Shown: piece after piece, positions 1 through 13,100 of the stretch | How positions within the stretch are numbered: position 1 is the stretch's first letter | Layout: the number at the start of each line of letters is the position of its first letter | NCBI RefSeq assembly: GCF_041260155.1 | Contig: NC_091940.1 | Location: 3,976,501 to 4,040,500 of the forward strand | From: Ptychodera flava | Lineage: Eukaryota; Hemichordata; Enteropneusta; Ptychoderidae | DNA: 64,000 nucleotides | Direction: 5' to 3' | Made by a program: the position numbers and the translations under genes | The notes under the pieces: generated by a model | The model's input: the letters and a program-made list of their open reading frames with translations, nothing else | Database searches by the model: none | What the model was told of the DNA's origin: nothing

Positions 1-429
1 CAAACAGCACGGTAGCGTTGATAGGTTTCCTATCGCCGACCGACATAGGAATGACTGCCGTCTTGAGGAGAACCGATCCGTTGGGTGTAGATTTCCCCTT
101 TGTGTCGTCTGTCTTCGCCAATGCCACATGAACTTCAGAAGTTCCCTTTTTCTCAGACGTTGTAGCTGATTTGGTGTCATGATGAAGGGTAGAGTGATGT
201 TTACGCTTGCAGATCTTGCAAGTGTAACGAGACTTGCAATCGCTCACGCGATGCTTTCCAAGGCAATTGTAACAGAGACGATCGCGTTTGACAATGTCTA
301 AGCGACGTTTCGGGTCGGTGACAACTTGGCAATCACTTGTGTAGTGATTTCCCTTACAAAACACGCATGTTTTGATTCTCAAAGGCTTTGTTGTGCGCGT
401 AGATGCGGCCTTAGTATGAAATGAAGCGG

Positions 430-1131
430 TCATATTAGGCTGTGTTGCTGTGTCCGCAACCGATAACTCATCGAGTGGAACTCCGGCTTGAATGCGTCGA
501 TTTCCCGTAGGATGGCTTTGCGCAACTCTGGTAAAGTCCAAGCCTTGTTTCCGTGATCTCTTGCAATCTGTTTCCGAATATTGTTAGGTAGTTTATCTCG
601 AATCATGGGAATGAGAAGTTCTCCATAAGCGTTCTCTTCTTTGCCAAGTGATTGTAAACCGCGAATATGACTTTCTAATGTGTCATAAAACAATCTCAGA
701 CTGTTAATGTCACTCGTAGGTTGAGGAATCTGCCACAGTGCAGTCATGTGCGCATCGATGATCAAATGATTCTGTCCGTAGCGTTCGATGAGTAGCTCTA
801 AAGCATGGTCGTAGTTGGAGTTTGTCAAGGCGAGACCGCTAATCGTACGGGCAGCTTCATCAGTTAAAACGCTGCGTAAGTATGTGAACTTTTGAATGTT
901 CTCGAGGTTCTTATCATTATGGATGGACGATTTGAAAGTGTCGTAGAAACTCACCCACTCGAGTACGTTTCCTGAGAAAGTTTTCAGCTGTAGTTTCGGT
1001 AATGCGACCGTTTTCTTCGATGTGTCTTGAGTAGCGGTGTCGGAGTTCGCCGATGGGCCAGTCGCATTGTTCGGTTTGTTGTTTTTGATGAAATCAGTGA
1101 TCTTGTCGTTTCTCTCGAATATCTCGGACAT
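430..1131 (-). pseudogene. Gag-like (DUF1759) region of the BEL/Pao fossil
   Basis: The translated segment has the gag signature seen in BEL/Pao elements: LPKLQLKTFSG and W..FYD..KSSIH near the start, followed by KFTYLRSVL, the A..LL..RYG motif and a C-terminal LPELRKAILREI. Downstream (about 200-400) the same strand encodes CxxC...H...C zinc-knuckle motifs such as CYNCLGKHRVSDC. It is a remnant of a mobile element, not a host gene. Confidence 0.85.
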
Positions 1132-1430
1132 GTAGTCGCCGGATTCTTGGCTCGCAGCATCGTAGCTTGCTTCATCCGTATTATCTAAGATATCTTCTTC
1201 GATCTTGGTTAAAGATTCGTATTTCTGATTAGTTGAGTGTTCAATGCTGTGAGTATCCTGTAAGCTTCAGTCTTGTTCTCAGCTGCAGCGAACGTTGATG
1301 TGAGTTGTTCTGCACGGTTGAACAGCCTCGTCATTTGGGCACGTTGTCCCTGCGCTTGAGTTTCAACTTGGCCAATTTCGTTGCCAGTTGCTCGGCTTGA
1401 GTTGGTTGCTGCTCCTCGTCAGACATCCTA

Positions 1431-1448
1431 ATCCTGGTCTCGGCACCA
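1431..1448 (-). other. Primer-binding site of the BEL/Pao fossil
   Basis: Five bases inside the LTR edge, the minus strand reads TGGTGCCGAGACC and onward. The leading TGG is what complements a tRNA 3' CCA end, and the position next to the LTR is right for a minus-strand primer site. The tRNA species was not identified. Confidence 0.6.
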
Positions 1449-1453
1449 AAAAA

Positions 1454-1794
1454 TGTCGTGATGGGGTTTTATGATCAAGGTTCTTGTCTGACTTATACAC
1501 AGAACTGCGAACGACACCAGTTCATGCTGAGAACACAAGCTTTATTACTGAACACGCCATGAGATAGAAAAGGCGCCAACCGGAACACAACTGTAGCAAT
1601 TACATATAAAGGCGCCAAAGCGCATGCACCGAATGTAATAGAACACCAAAGGATAAACTTTTTTTGGCGGGAGATTATAGTCCACAGTCATTGGATGAAA
1701 GTTACCAAAGAGTCTGATTGGTAGAAAGATAACACATAGGCTCTGCTTAGTCCTATTAATAATGTTCAAATGATGTGTCATTTGTTCTCCGACA
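1454..1794 (-). repeat. 5' LTR of the BEL/Pao fossil
   Basis: This 341-bp segment read on the minus strand begins TGTCGGAGAAC and ends ATCACGACA, giving matching TGTCG/CGACA termini. A minus-strand AATAAA at 1541-1546 fits the LTR polyadenylation signal. The inner edge is followed by the primer-binding site. The partner LTR is not in the window, so the outer boundary rests on the terminal inverted repeat alone. Confidence 0.75.
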
Positions 1795-4700
1795 ATAATT
1801 TGCATAATGGCCAGAGAAATTACCCATTTTACCCTCATGTACGGCGGGCTTTATGTTCAAGTATTAGTGATAAACCTTGATACAGTATAGTAAACCGGCC
1901 TCTAAACACTGTACACTGAGATTTGCCATTTGTCGTGTCAGCTCATTTCAATGAACTTCATAAAAATATCCCAAATTTTTTTGTCCCTGTTTGCAAGCAG
2001 CATGGAAAATGTTATTTGACACGTCATCTCTTTGATCACTTTTTCATAGTTGTGATCATAATAAAATTATCTTTAGTTGTGATCATAATAAAATTATCTT
2101 TGAGATGTTTGTTTTATGTGGGGCTGATTGTATTTCTGCTATCTGAAAAATACAAGTAGAATTCATAGAGAAACTTGGCAACCAGTTCATTCATTGACCT
2201 TTCAATGAAAGAAAACAGATGAAAACATAAAATTTCATTAATCTGTAAAGAAATTTCATCCTTTACTTGAGTTTCTAACATGAAATCTATTCAGATAGGA
2301 AATGGCTCCAATAGTTTCTTTGCTCTTGTAAGAAGTAGGGAGTGTATTGAACAAGGTAGAGGCAATAGGCCATGTTCACTATGAACAAACGGATGGGCAA
2401 GAACAGAAATTTCAAATTAATCAGTATTTACCTAGGGAGTCATGAGGTTGAGGGATAGAGTGCATAGCTAGGGTGCCCAGAGAAACACTTCTAGTTCCCA
2501 TTCATGATTGTGTCTCTTCATATTCATTCAGATGTTATGCTGGGGAACAGAATGCAACACTCAAGCATGTTTTCATGTGTATACATTAAATCACTTTATT
2601 ACTTTCCTTTCTCTCTTTGAGTTTTTTCTCTTTTATACAGAAACAGTACAATACAAGATATGTGTACATGTACAGAGGCAGAAAAATCACAAGCCCATCC
2701 TTATTGAACCTATGGTGAGATAAGCTGTTGGGAGCATACCAAAATCAAAATAAGGGAGGAATGCAAACATCCTTTGTTAGGTCTTTTACAACAGCATATG
2801 GCTAAAATGATCTGTCAAATAACTATCCCACTCTAATACTTATAAGGATATCCTGTGTCCCTGTCGTAAAAAAGTGGTTGGTCCCTTTACATGTAACAAA
2901 GTTGGTATCCAAGCCTGTCAACCCAAAAATACAAAGGTTTTGCGTTCAACTCTGTCATTCATAAATTATCTTATTACAATAAAGATGGAAAAGACTTCAT
3001 TGGCTAGGCTGACACTGATTATCAACTCACCGCTTGTCAGACAAAACTTGTATAAAATATAGTGTAATTACAAAGTGGGGCTGTTAAATGCCAACACTAT
3101 GGAAATAAGTCTGTTTTTAGTTATCTTACAGGGTGTGCACAAAAAAATTTGAAGGGTTTGTAAATATTGATGAATTTTGACTGAGGTCTGTATTGACAAA
3201 CAGAAGGTAGTTTTGTTATATGAGAGTTTCGGCAAAGTACATGTCCTTGAGATCACTTGCATTGAATAAGTCTTTCTGAGGATATTTGGTATTATTTTGT
3301 CTTTCTTCTTCAAATATGACATGTAGAAAGCCGCAATCAGAGAATAAGGCCAAATATTAATAAAATGTAATTACAAAACAAAAAGATTGGAACACTCTGT
3401 TAGTAATTAAACGTGGTAGATGAGATATGAAGTATAAGGGTTAGGGATCTTGATTGCTTTATCATCTGTCAAATGATCTCAAACCAATAGTGTCCATGAC
3501 TCTTAAGTTCAAAGGGCAGCAGTTCAGCTGATAACCCTAAGTGACAATTTGTCCAAATCTAATATTGCATTGACCCGGAATAACACTACACCTTGACAGC
3601 TTGTAGGGATGGAGAAGTTAGATATGGTTGTGTATCTTTGTCATCATGTGAAACTTCATGAAACATAAAAATGTGAACCAAAATCCCACTTTATCTCCCA
3701 ATCTTTATGTTATACTTCATTATCCTAAGATGTTAAGGAAAATGAAGACTAAGTTGGCAGGGCAGGTTGCAGGCGCTAAACACAGAGTTAACTTGATGTC
3801 ATAAATATTTTACTTGTACCTTAAATTGTATCACAAAAAAACAGTAAAGTGTGACACCAATCTTTGCAGTCAATATTACAGGAATGTAATGCATCTATAA
3901 AAATACAGCTTTTGTTAAGCAGTGGTAGCGTTTCCAATCAATGTGTTGATTACAGTCGATTACTGTGTTCACAAATTGCGTTGCCACAAAATATCTCGTA
4001 AACTTCCTAAAAAGCTGATCACAAAGACTGAATTACAATTTCTGCAACTTTGTGAGTAAACACAACAAAAAATTGAAGGTGCACTTTTTAAGTACATACT
4101 TAGCTGTGCATATCAGATGCCAAGATTGTATGATCCACAAAAAAAGCTTGTGACAATTTGTAGAATTATAACAGATACACAAAAAGTTTCATATGATTGC
4201 TATATTGTTATCACAATGATCACTTCTGTTGGTAGGAAACTGGTAAATACCACATAATTCTGTGCTTATGTATTTGTTTTTAGTAATTTGACTAGTCATA
4301 AAGTGTGGAATCACTCTCATAGACTTGCCCTAAAAAATGCTCCTAGCTGGCACCAGGCCCCTTTTCCTTATCTAGTCACATGTTAAGATTTATTTGAATA
4401 TTTTCAACATATAAACTGAGATGCAGAAATACAGAAAGAAACATTTTTTATTCTTTTTCTTTTCATATTTTTTTGTAGTTTTGGCTAGACTGTGGAAGTG
4501 GAACATAAGCAAACTCTTCAAACATCAAGCTAATTGGTGAAACATGTCATATTTAGAAATGTTAGAATCAAGATGCAGCTGAAATAAACACTAATTTACA
4601 ACACAATTTCAAAATAACAAAGACTTTGACAACTCATGATATGAGTACGATATCTCTTGTACGAAATAATTGTAAATGGCAATATTTATCTTATATTAAC

Positions 4701-6456
4701 ACTTCTTTTTAAAATCTAAATCAATTAATATTTTTGTTCATCTCTATGGTAACTGTTATTACTATTGCTACAAAGAGTTCATTATGATGGACAGCACCTA
4801 ACAGTTCCAATAGGGGAAATTCAATCAAGACAATAGCAAATCTTGAAACTTCATGATACCAGACTAATTTATAGAAATACACATATATTCATATTAAAAC
4901 ACAATCCAATAACTAAACACAAAACTTTACTTAAAAACATTAATTTGTGTATGACATCCTACGTTCTCTTTAAGATGTTTTTCAGTTATGTTGAATAGAA
5001 CTAATTAATTCTGTTTTGTTTAATTATGTTCCCAGACTTACGTTATTTGATCGGTGTACCATATAGAAATCAATACAATCACATGTGCAATAAAACATAA
5101 CAACTTGATGCATCATCTAGTCATACACAAGATGTTCTTAGATTTCTCATTTTAATATTTAATATTTTAAAGTTTTATCACTAGAGGGCGATATTCAGTG
5201 TGGAAATTTATATTGATGTTGGAATTAATAACAATTTTTTTTAATTATCTGAGACAGTGACCTGTCTTTGAATTTGACACTAATACACTGATCTTCTATA
5301 ACATGGGCATACTAATATTTAATTAAATTAAACACAGAATTCTTTGGATTACATATTTACTCTTGCATACTAGAAAGGCATTTGATTTTTAAAAGGCTGA
5401 AAAACGTCAAAGTTCACGAATTTATTCAAATATTTGGATACAATCTTTTTTTTCATGTATTGATTTGAATTTGATAAACACTTTCACATCTGATTTAGTT
5501 TGGATACTGTGGTGACTATGAAATAAGATTACATCTCTTGTGTTCTCTATTCTGCAGAAAGTTCGACATGGGGCTGGGATTTACTGGTGCCATGAAGATA
5601 AGATCAAAACACCCTAAGAGGTGGGCAGAGAGGATGCACACCCATGACAGTGAACATTCTTGAAGAATCATGATAAAACTGAGATAATATTAATATTCAT
5701 ACTTTGATAGATAAACATTTGAAGACTTCATTTTGGTAAAAAAAAAGCCGCTTCTACTGCATATAAATTACTAAGCCAATTCTTCAAATAATCACTATGG
5801 CAGCTCAGGGTCAAGATATGATCCTTACAAAAATGTTTTCTGTTGAAATAATGGTGTAAAAAGCAAAATAATGAAAAGTTCTCTTGTAAATGGGTAAATC
5901 ACCTTGATTTCAATTTTACTGTCAATAATCACAAAAAGGAAAATTAACTTCTCTCATTTTTTACTCTAGGGAGCACTGTACATGAACTGAGCTAAGTCTA
6001 GCTTACGTTTGACATATATGAATCATAACAATACACGAAAAATACAAAAATTATGAATGTACAGAAGCAAAACAACTGTATTTGTATACAAACTTAAATT
6101 TACATATCCCCTGGCCTATCTTAATAGGGAAACATAACATGATTGCATTAGTTATGGAAAAATCCTACTGCACAAAAACTGCTTGGTTTTGAACCAACTT
6201 GTAGATTACATTTAATGTGGGACATGACCACAAATAAAAGGCTCTCAATATATAGTATTGTCCTTCATGTTCTATAGAAGGGAGACATGCCTTTTTCATT
6301 GCATTTAGTCAGGCTTCTTCTTATAGCGGTAGTTTCCAGTGGCAAGGTAAAGATTGCTCCGGCCTCTGTCCATGCCAACCTGATGAATACTTCCGCATGT
6401 TTTTCCTTGAAAGTCACGTAACTTGCATTTCTTTTTTGTGTTCTGTGTTTCTTCTA
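1795..6456. other. Intergenic and MYLIP 3'-flanking sequence
   Basis: I see no supported coding exon here. The right part must contain the MYLIP 3' UTR. The nearest minus-strand polyadenylation-like signal is an ATTAAA near 6211-6216, about 240 nt past the stop, and an AATAAA occurs much further left near 5420, so the transcript end is open. A 27-bp unit is repeated twice in tandem at about 2047-2100. Confidence 0.5.
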
Positions 6457-7111
6457 TCATTCTTCTGCATCCTCAATGTTTGTACTCAATGGCAAGAATA
6501 TATGCTGGGTGTGCTCGATGCTGCAGCGGCACAAGGGACATTCATCACAGCACGATGCACATACCCCACAACACACCAAATGTCCGCATGGGCAGAATGC
6601 TGTACTGATATCAGCATCCATGCATACTTTACAGAGCATGGAATCCTGGATCTTTCTCAGTTTCTCACGAAGTTGTTTAGAATCAAGTGAGTCCATACTG
6701 TCGCTGAAACTCCTATCGCGAAGAGAAGTCCTTGATGAACTGAGTGAGGGAGTTGATGGTAGTGAGATTGCTTTCCCCGTTGAGTAAATGAGACGTCTGG
6801 CATGGTCATACACTTCACGACAAGTCCGCTGTATGTCAAAAACATACTTCTTTCCGAATTCTGATTTGTCGTTGAATAACGCAACTATCGTACCTCGGAA
6901 GTCTCGACTGCACTGAGTTCTGACCGCTGGACGAACAGTCTCACATCTGTAAAATGCATGCTTCTCAGTAATAGCACGATAGAGTCCTTCAGCGGCTTTT
7001 GTAGTCACTAGTTTAAATCCTAACATGATGCTTTCTCCTGTTGGACCAATTATTGTCAGAAAGAAACATCTGTTGGTGTGTGTTGCCATCTTAATCAGGC
7101 CATAACTGATA
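6457..7111 (-). CDS. MYLIP: MYLIP coding exon 4 (F3 lobe, RING, stop)
   Basis: Encodes residues 222-439. The acceptor is CTCCCCACAG at 7112-7113, and the stop is TGA at 6457-6459. It carries the F3 lobe ([23 protein letters not shown]), a Ser-rich linker and the RING finger with [16 protein letters not shown] and DECPLC. The RING cysteines and histidine needed for zinc binding are present. Confidence 0.95.
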
Positions 7112-10100
7112 CTGTGGGGAGAAAAAAAGAAAGCAAAGGAAGTGTTAAACTGAAACTACTGGTATTGCTCTACACCAGGTGCATCAATAGTCTTTATGTC
7201 AGCACAATATATCTATCTATGAGAGCTGTATTGAACAGATATCACTGATTGTATAATCTCATGTACCAGGGAATCTACTCTGTCTACACATATTTATTAC
7301 GGCCATCCACAAATATCACATTGATTGAAAAATCATATGATTATACTTTCAAATGATGAAAGCTACTGACTAGAAATGAAACATATTCCAGACTTTCCTG
7401 CCTGTATAGGTGCATTTTTATTAAAAGTTTCAAATCAACAATAAAATCATCTACATCACCCATAAATAAGGGCCCATAATTCCTATCTCCGACTACTATG
7501 AGTATGTTAGCTTTATAGTTAAATTATTTTTATTATCACTACAGATATATTTGTCATTTTGAGATGGAAAACATCACAGAAGCCTTTAAAACATATAGAA
7601 TGAGTATGAAGCTAAACTGCAATATCATTCATTTTTCCTTCACTGCTTTTAATGTTTAAAGAAAAAGCTTTCTTATTCTTTGGAAAGACTCCTAAAGTAA
7701 TTCAAGATATCCTGTTGCAACCTTTATCTGACTATTGGAATAACTCCTTACTATGGCAATCATTTCAATCAAAGACACAGGATTTAAGAGGAAGTAACTA
7801 CAAAAATGTGTTATTTAGAATCATCAGAAGTAAGATTGTGGAAGGAAAAGTAAAATACATTATTAGTATTCAGTAAACTCCATAGCGCCAACCCATTATG
7901 CTTTGATTGACAGTTGAGGATCTATTACTTGCTGTATCTGCCCTAGCAACTGTGCTATTTTTAGATGGCCAGCTTTCTCTACCATCGGCGTAATCAGGTT
8001 TACAAGGAGAGTATCGTGCATCCTGGGTCTAGTCAGCAGCTCAGCTCCTGACAGATCCCAATTAGTAAATACCGACCGGGCACGTACACTACCTAAATCC
8101 TGTCACAGTACACTTTCATCAACGAAATTTCTTTTCTGAGAAAAAAGGCTGTTACCATCAAGTACTGAGAATTTACAACGTTTCTGCGTGCAGCTCAAAA
8201 TTGCGAACAGCCAACTGGCAAGTACTGTTGCGCATGACAAAGAGCTCCTTAGCTTGCTCTGAATTCTTATATCTCTCTAAGTTACTGAAGAAAATAAACA
8301 TCAGCTGATCTTGCGTCATCTGGAAGCCACATTAGAATGCCAAAGGCTGCTACATGCTTGCTCAGATGCAGTATGAAAATATCAGGGGTGTAGTGTGTCA
8401 GGAAATAATAGTAATTGGTATTCCTGCTTTACTAATAATAACAGATATTTCTGAGTGGACAGATTAGCATTAACTCATATAAAGCCAAAAGCAAGGTAAT
8501 TTGATTAATTTGATACTTTCTCCAGAATTTGTTCCAAAATAATCACATCATTGTTTCCATGGCGACCGAGAGATAGAGATTTCTGTGAATTCCATGTCAT
8601 TTCAATCACAGACATTTCAAGTTAGCTTTCAAGACTTAACAATTTACCTTTTAACTTTTTTATCCATCACAGCATGACAGATATTTGCAGGTTAAATGAG
8701 ATTTACAAAATGACAAATAAACAGTGATACGGAAATTGATGATGAAACAATATCTAGAGATAAACAGTGAAATCAATGTTTTCCTGACAAGTGATAGCAT
8801 AATACAAACAATATCAAAGATAATCTTACCTTTGCACAAATGCAAAGTCAGCGTCATATATTGTCAGTCCTTCTGGTCCAACACCTAATTTCATTGCCTG
8901 GTCTGCGTTATTCCTAACTTCATAGTACTCCATGCCAAAGTTGTCACACGCAGATGCCTCCTGTAAGACACGGTACTCTGCTGTGGATTTTGACATCCCT
9001 CGCAATTTTGTGTGTTCCAAGACCACACTGTTCAGGAAGGTTGTCGACCATTGCGGGATGAAGTTAGGATAGAAATTGTACTGTGACTTCTCCTTGACGT
9101 AATCACCACTCTCACTCTGTGCTATCAGAGCACACAATTTTGCACTCTGGGCAGCTGACGCATTAAGTATTCCCTCTCCGAAGTCCTTCTTGACTTGAAG
9201 GTAGAACACATGTCTGTGTGGAAAATGGAACAAAGAACACGGCACGGTGTAAATTCTGTTGGCACTTGCCAAAAATATAAAATCTCTGAAGTTCTGGTAA
9301 GATTCACATGTCAATATATATTAATTTAACATTTTTTTATCATGGTTCAGGATAAACAGGGAAGAAAAATATGTCTGTATAAAATGTCTCAAGATGCCCT
9401 TGTCGAAAGCGCCTTCAAAAAAGTTTTTCTTGAATATACTGAAGGAATTCTAAGCTAGTGTGTTTGTGAAATCAGCATATTTACTATACGTCAACATATA
9501 TTCCTAAATATAGTAGCTGCATGCCTATTTCTTGGTCTAAAACCGTCATAGTGAAAATAGGAAAAATATAATTCTTATGAATTGGAATCAAAATTGAAAA
9601 AATATCTAGGTATTTCATTTACATGCCAGAGACAGCATAATCTTAGTTGTATGTAGACTATAATTATGATCTTGGAGTACATTTTATTTTAACAAACACA
9701 AAAAAAACAATCAATTGAAAATAAGTAACACAGGTTTTACAAATGAACAAAGAAAGTGTGTGTTTTATTTCTCTTTAATAAAGCAACGCACTGCACAGAA
9801 GACTATTACATGAGTTTCAACCATTTCTATTCGAAACAGCAAATACCACTCTGCAGAGGGTCAATAAACTCTTGAAATTCAAATCCATAGGTAATTGCCC
9901 CTCCAGCATTCTAAAGATCCTTTTTTCTGATTGGTCAGTCATACAACGCGCATCACTAATGGAATCTATCTGATGTCATCCATGTGTTCATCTATGCACA
10001 AAGAAAACATCCATTGTCTGCTACAAAACAGTTCATAATTCCAACAAAAACAAATTGCTGGGGCACAGAGTGAAATTTCATTAAGGTTATCTGTATTGCT

Positions 10101-13100
10101 TTTCTAAAATTTGGGGTATAAACTCAAAGGGTATTTGAATCATGAGTGATGTGCAATCTTGATCACAGATGACAATGAGCAATTGCTGTTTGTGTTCCAT
10201 TTTTCTTTGATTAACTGTCAATGTTTAGCATCAGGTAGGTCAACTTGTAGAAGTGGATAAGAAATATACAGCTGGTTTTCTTCACAGAAGTATGTGGATT
10301 CCATACACTACCAATGATTATGACATCACATTTATCTGTCTTTGCTTTCTGTTCTATCACTCAGAGGACACTACCATAATCTGGACAACTTGTGACATGG
10401 TAGACTGAAATCCATATATGTACATTTAAATCATCCGGCCATAATTTTCCTGTAGTTTTCACAATGAAGCAGCAGAGTGCATTGTTTCTCTGAGGAGTAT
10501 GACTACATCTGCTGATTGTAATTTGGACTTTGCCTGTGAATGTTTCTGATGTGTTTATGATTAGTAAGTCACATGTTACAAACCCCCGAAGCAAGGTCAG
10601 ACATTAGACATCTTAGAAAATTGGTGATACACACTGTCCACTTACAAGGGATCCACTGATACAAGATGGTGGATTATAATTGTATTTCATGATGAAGTAA
10701 ATCCAACTTTCAACAAAGGGTTAACAATCTGCCTTGACCTAACTCAATAGTATGCTGTACACATTTCTCTTTCAAAGATTGCTTGACTTTATGTCAACCT
10801 TACATTGTTTATGTTAATCTACAGAAAGGGCTGCCTGAGAAATGCAACATATTCAATCCAAAGGTTTGCATACCATTACTGACACAAATTCATGGCTGAT
10901 TCAGTGATTGTATAATGGTAATGTCTTTATGGCACATATTTACCCACAAAAGTTTTCAAGGTATCAAATATGTCACACAAATTTGTAATACAAAGTGATT
11001 TTTGGCTTTTCTTGAACACCTTCCATAAATGTTGAAGACCTCTAATTATGATTGTTGAAATGAACACTACACTGGTGCCAAATATTTGCCGAATGCAAAA
11101 GTGACACATAACATGCAAAGCCTGTTACAACACAAACCTATAAAGGACAGACTTCACTGTCACTGTCGTCTGCCTATCAGTACTCTTTGGGGGCTCATGG
11201 GTGAACCAGCAAATTGGTGGAGATACAGAAGGATGATGATCAGAATGACACTATGTAAATTTTCTATTTACCTTCAAAGATGTTTAGGAGCAGGCATCAT
11301 CAGGAGAATACAAAGAAGTATTATCAAAGATTGGAAGCATTTTTCCCTTATAACTTAAATGTGAGTATCTTCATAATCGGCCTAAGTCATGAATCTGTCA
11401 ATTTTTTCATAAGGAATCCTTTCACATATTTTTCACATCTTCAACAAGATCCTTCCAAAATCTAAAAGTACATCACCAATAAGAAGCTTACCTAGGACTG
11501 TACCACAGCCTTAAAACAACTGAACTGAAAACCAAATCTATACTATGCATCCACTCTCTTGTATTAGCACTGTACAACTGGAAGAACTATCAATGTCTTC
11601 TTTGCAATTCTTCAAGCAATCTGTGATTTCACTTCTGTTTGTGCAATGACTGGAATCTAAAATGGCAACATTACTGTATGGCTCCTCTCTTTCTTAAATA
11701 AGTCATCGTTGATGACACAGTCCCCACTTGTTAATGGGTATTTTGATTACAGGTCCTCAGAGAGGATAGAGTCCTCTTCATTAGGTCTGTGATAAAAATA
11801 CTTTTGAATGAATTCGCTTGATACATGTCTGAGTTATGGTTCAGGACATGAAAAAATCGTAACAAAATGGTTGCGCAGTGGCCATATTGGATCGCATCAC
11901 AAAACAAATTGATGTGCATAGCTATGACATTGGTCGATGTCCTTGTACCAACTTTGAATAAAATCGGTTGAAACATGCGGATATGCCTGAGAAATGGCTC
12001 TGTACATGAAAAAATCGTAATAAAATGGCTGCCTGGCTGTCATATTGGATCGTGTGACAAAACAGATTGACGTGCATATGTATGACATAGGTCAATGTCC
12101 TTGTACCAACTTTGAATAAAATCGGTTGAGATATGCCCAAGTTATGGCTCTGTACATGAAAAAATCGTAACAAAATGGCCACACGGCAGCCACATTGGAT
12201 TGTATCACAGAACAAATTGACATGCATATCTATGACATTTGTCAATAACCTTGTACCAACTTTGAATAAAATCGGTTGAAACGTGCCTGAGTAATGGCTC
12301 TGTACATGAAAAAATCGTAATAAAATGGCCGCCTGGCGGCCATATTGGATTGTATCACAAAACAAATTGACGTGCATATGTATGACATTGGTCAATGTCC
12401 TTGTACCAACTTTGAATAAAATTGGTTGGAACATGCCTGAGTAATGGCTCTGTACATGAAAAAATTGTAATAAAATGGCCGCCTGGCGGCCATATTGGAT
12501 TGTATCACAAAACAAATTGACATGCATATCTATGACATTGGTCAATGTCCTTGTACCAACTTTGAATAAAATCGGTTGGAACATGCCTGAGTTATGGCTC
12601 TGTACATGAAAAAATCGTAATAAAATGGCCGCCTGGCGGCCATATTGGATCGTATCACAAAACAAATTGACGTGCATCTGTATGACATATGAAGTAATCC
12701 TTGTACCAAGTTTGAATGAAATCGCTCAAGGCATCTCTGAGATATCTGCGTGAACGGACGGACGCACGGACGGACGCACACACGCACGCACGGACGCACG
12801 CACGGACATGACCAAACCTATAAGTCCCCCCCCCCCGGACGGTGTCCGTGGGGACTAATAAACTGCGGCCTACACCAACACAATTCTCACTTTCATAACA
12901 ATGTTATGCAATGTTACATTAAAACCCTGAGGGTCTCTATTATGCGAGGTACTTGCATCTCCTCACGGCAGCGTTGTCCGCATAATTTCCCCCTTGCTCT
13001 CTTGTCCTACCAGTCTACCAGAGAGGTAAATTTCTATCATAGCTGTATTAAAACACTGTGGCTGTAGAATCTCAGAAGATAATCCTACTCTGAAATAAAT

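Larger units (their letters stand above)
1..1794 (-). mobile_element. BEL/Pao LTR retrotransposon fossil, 5' part (left side off window)
   Basis: A minus-strand LTR element enters from the left edge. From right to left it shows a 5' LTR (1454-1794), a primer-binding site directly next to it, a gag region with the DUF1759 type of BEL/Pao elements (about 430-1131), and CCHC zinc-knuckle coding with the start of the protease region (about 1-410). Pol and the second LTR lie outside the window. The reading frame is broken in a few places, so this is treated as a fossil. With one LTR visible, age cannot be estimated. The five bases after the LTR (1795-1799) would be the target duplication if the other end matches. 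Confidence 0.88.
11719..12856. mobile_element. Tandem-core non-autonomous element (pearl / Helentron-associated type, tentative)
   Basis: An ordered set of parts lies in MYLIP intron 2. The left end carries AGTCCCCAC (11719-11727), next to a short GTCATC...GATGAC fold-back at 11702-11716. A 150-bp tandem core follows (11791-12745), then an ACGG/ACGC microsatellite (about 12748-12808), a C-run, and a right-terminal GC-rich fold-back around GGACGGTGTCCG, ending GTGGGGACT (12848-12856), the inverse of the left end. This order resembles bivalve pearl elements and Helitron/Helentron-derived HINEs. The family assignment is inference. It encodes no transposase. Confidence 0.6.

Noticed and set aside
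5176-5190. CTAGAGGGCG as a CTCF site
   Set aside because: Only the core matches, and the flanks do not fit the longer consensus; not supportable from sequence alone.
6397-6787. Plus-strand frames across the MYLIP last exon
   Set aside because: Antisense shadows of the conserved RING-coding exon.
11922-12677. A 251-codon open frame with 50-residue repeats ([15 protein letters not shown]...)
   Set aside because: It is the 150-bp tandem array read in one frame. 150 is divisible by three, so the frame stays open across units. No start context, splice signals or protein family support it.
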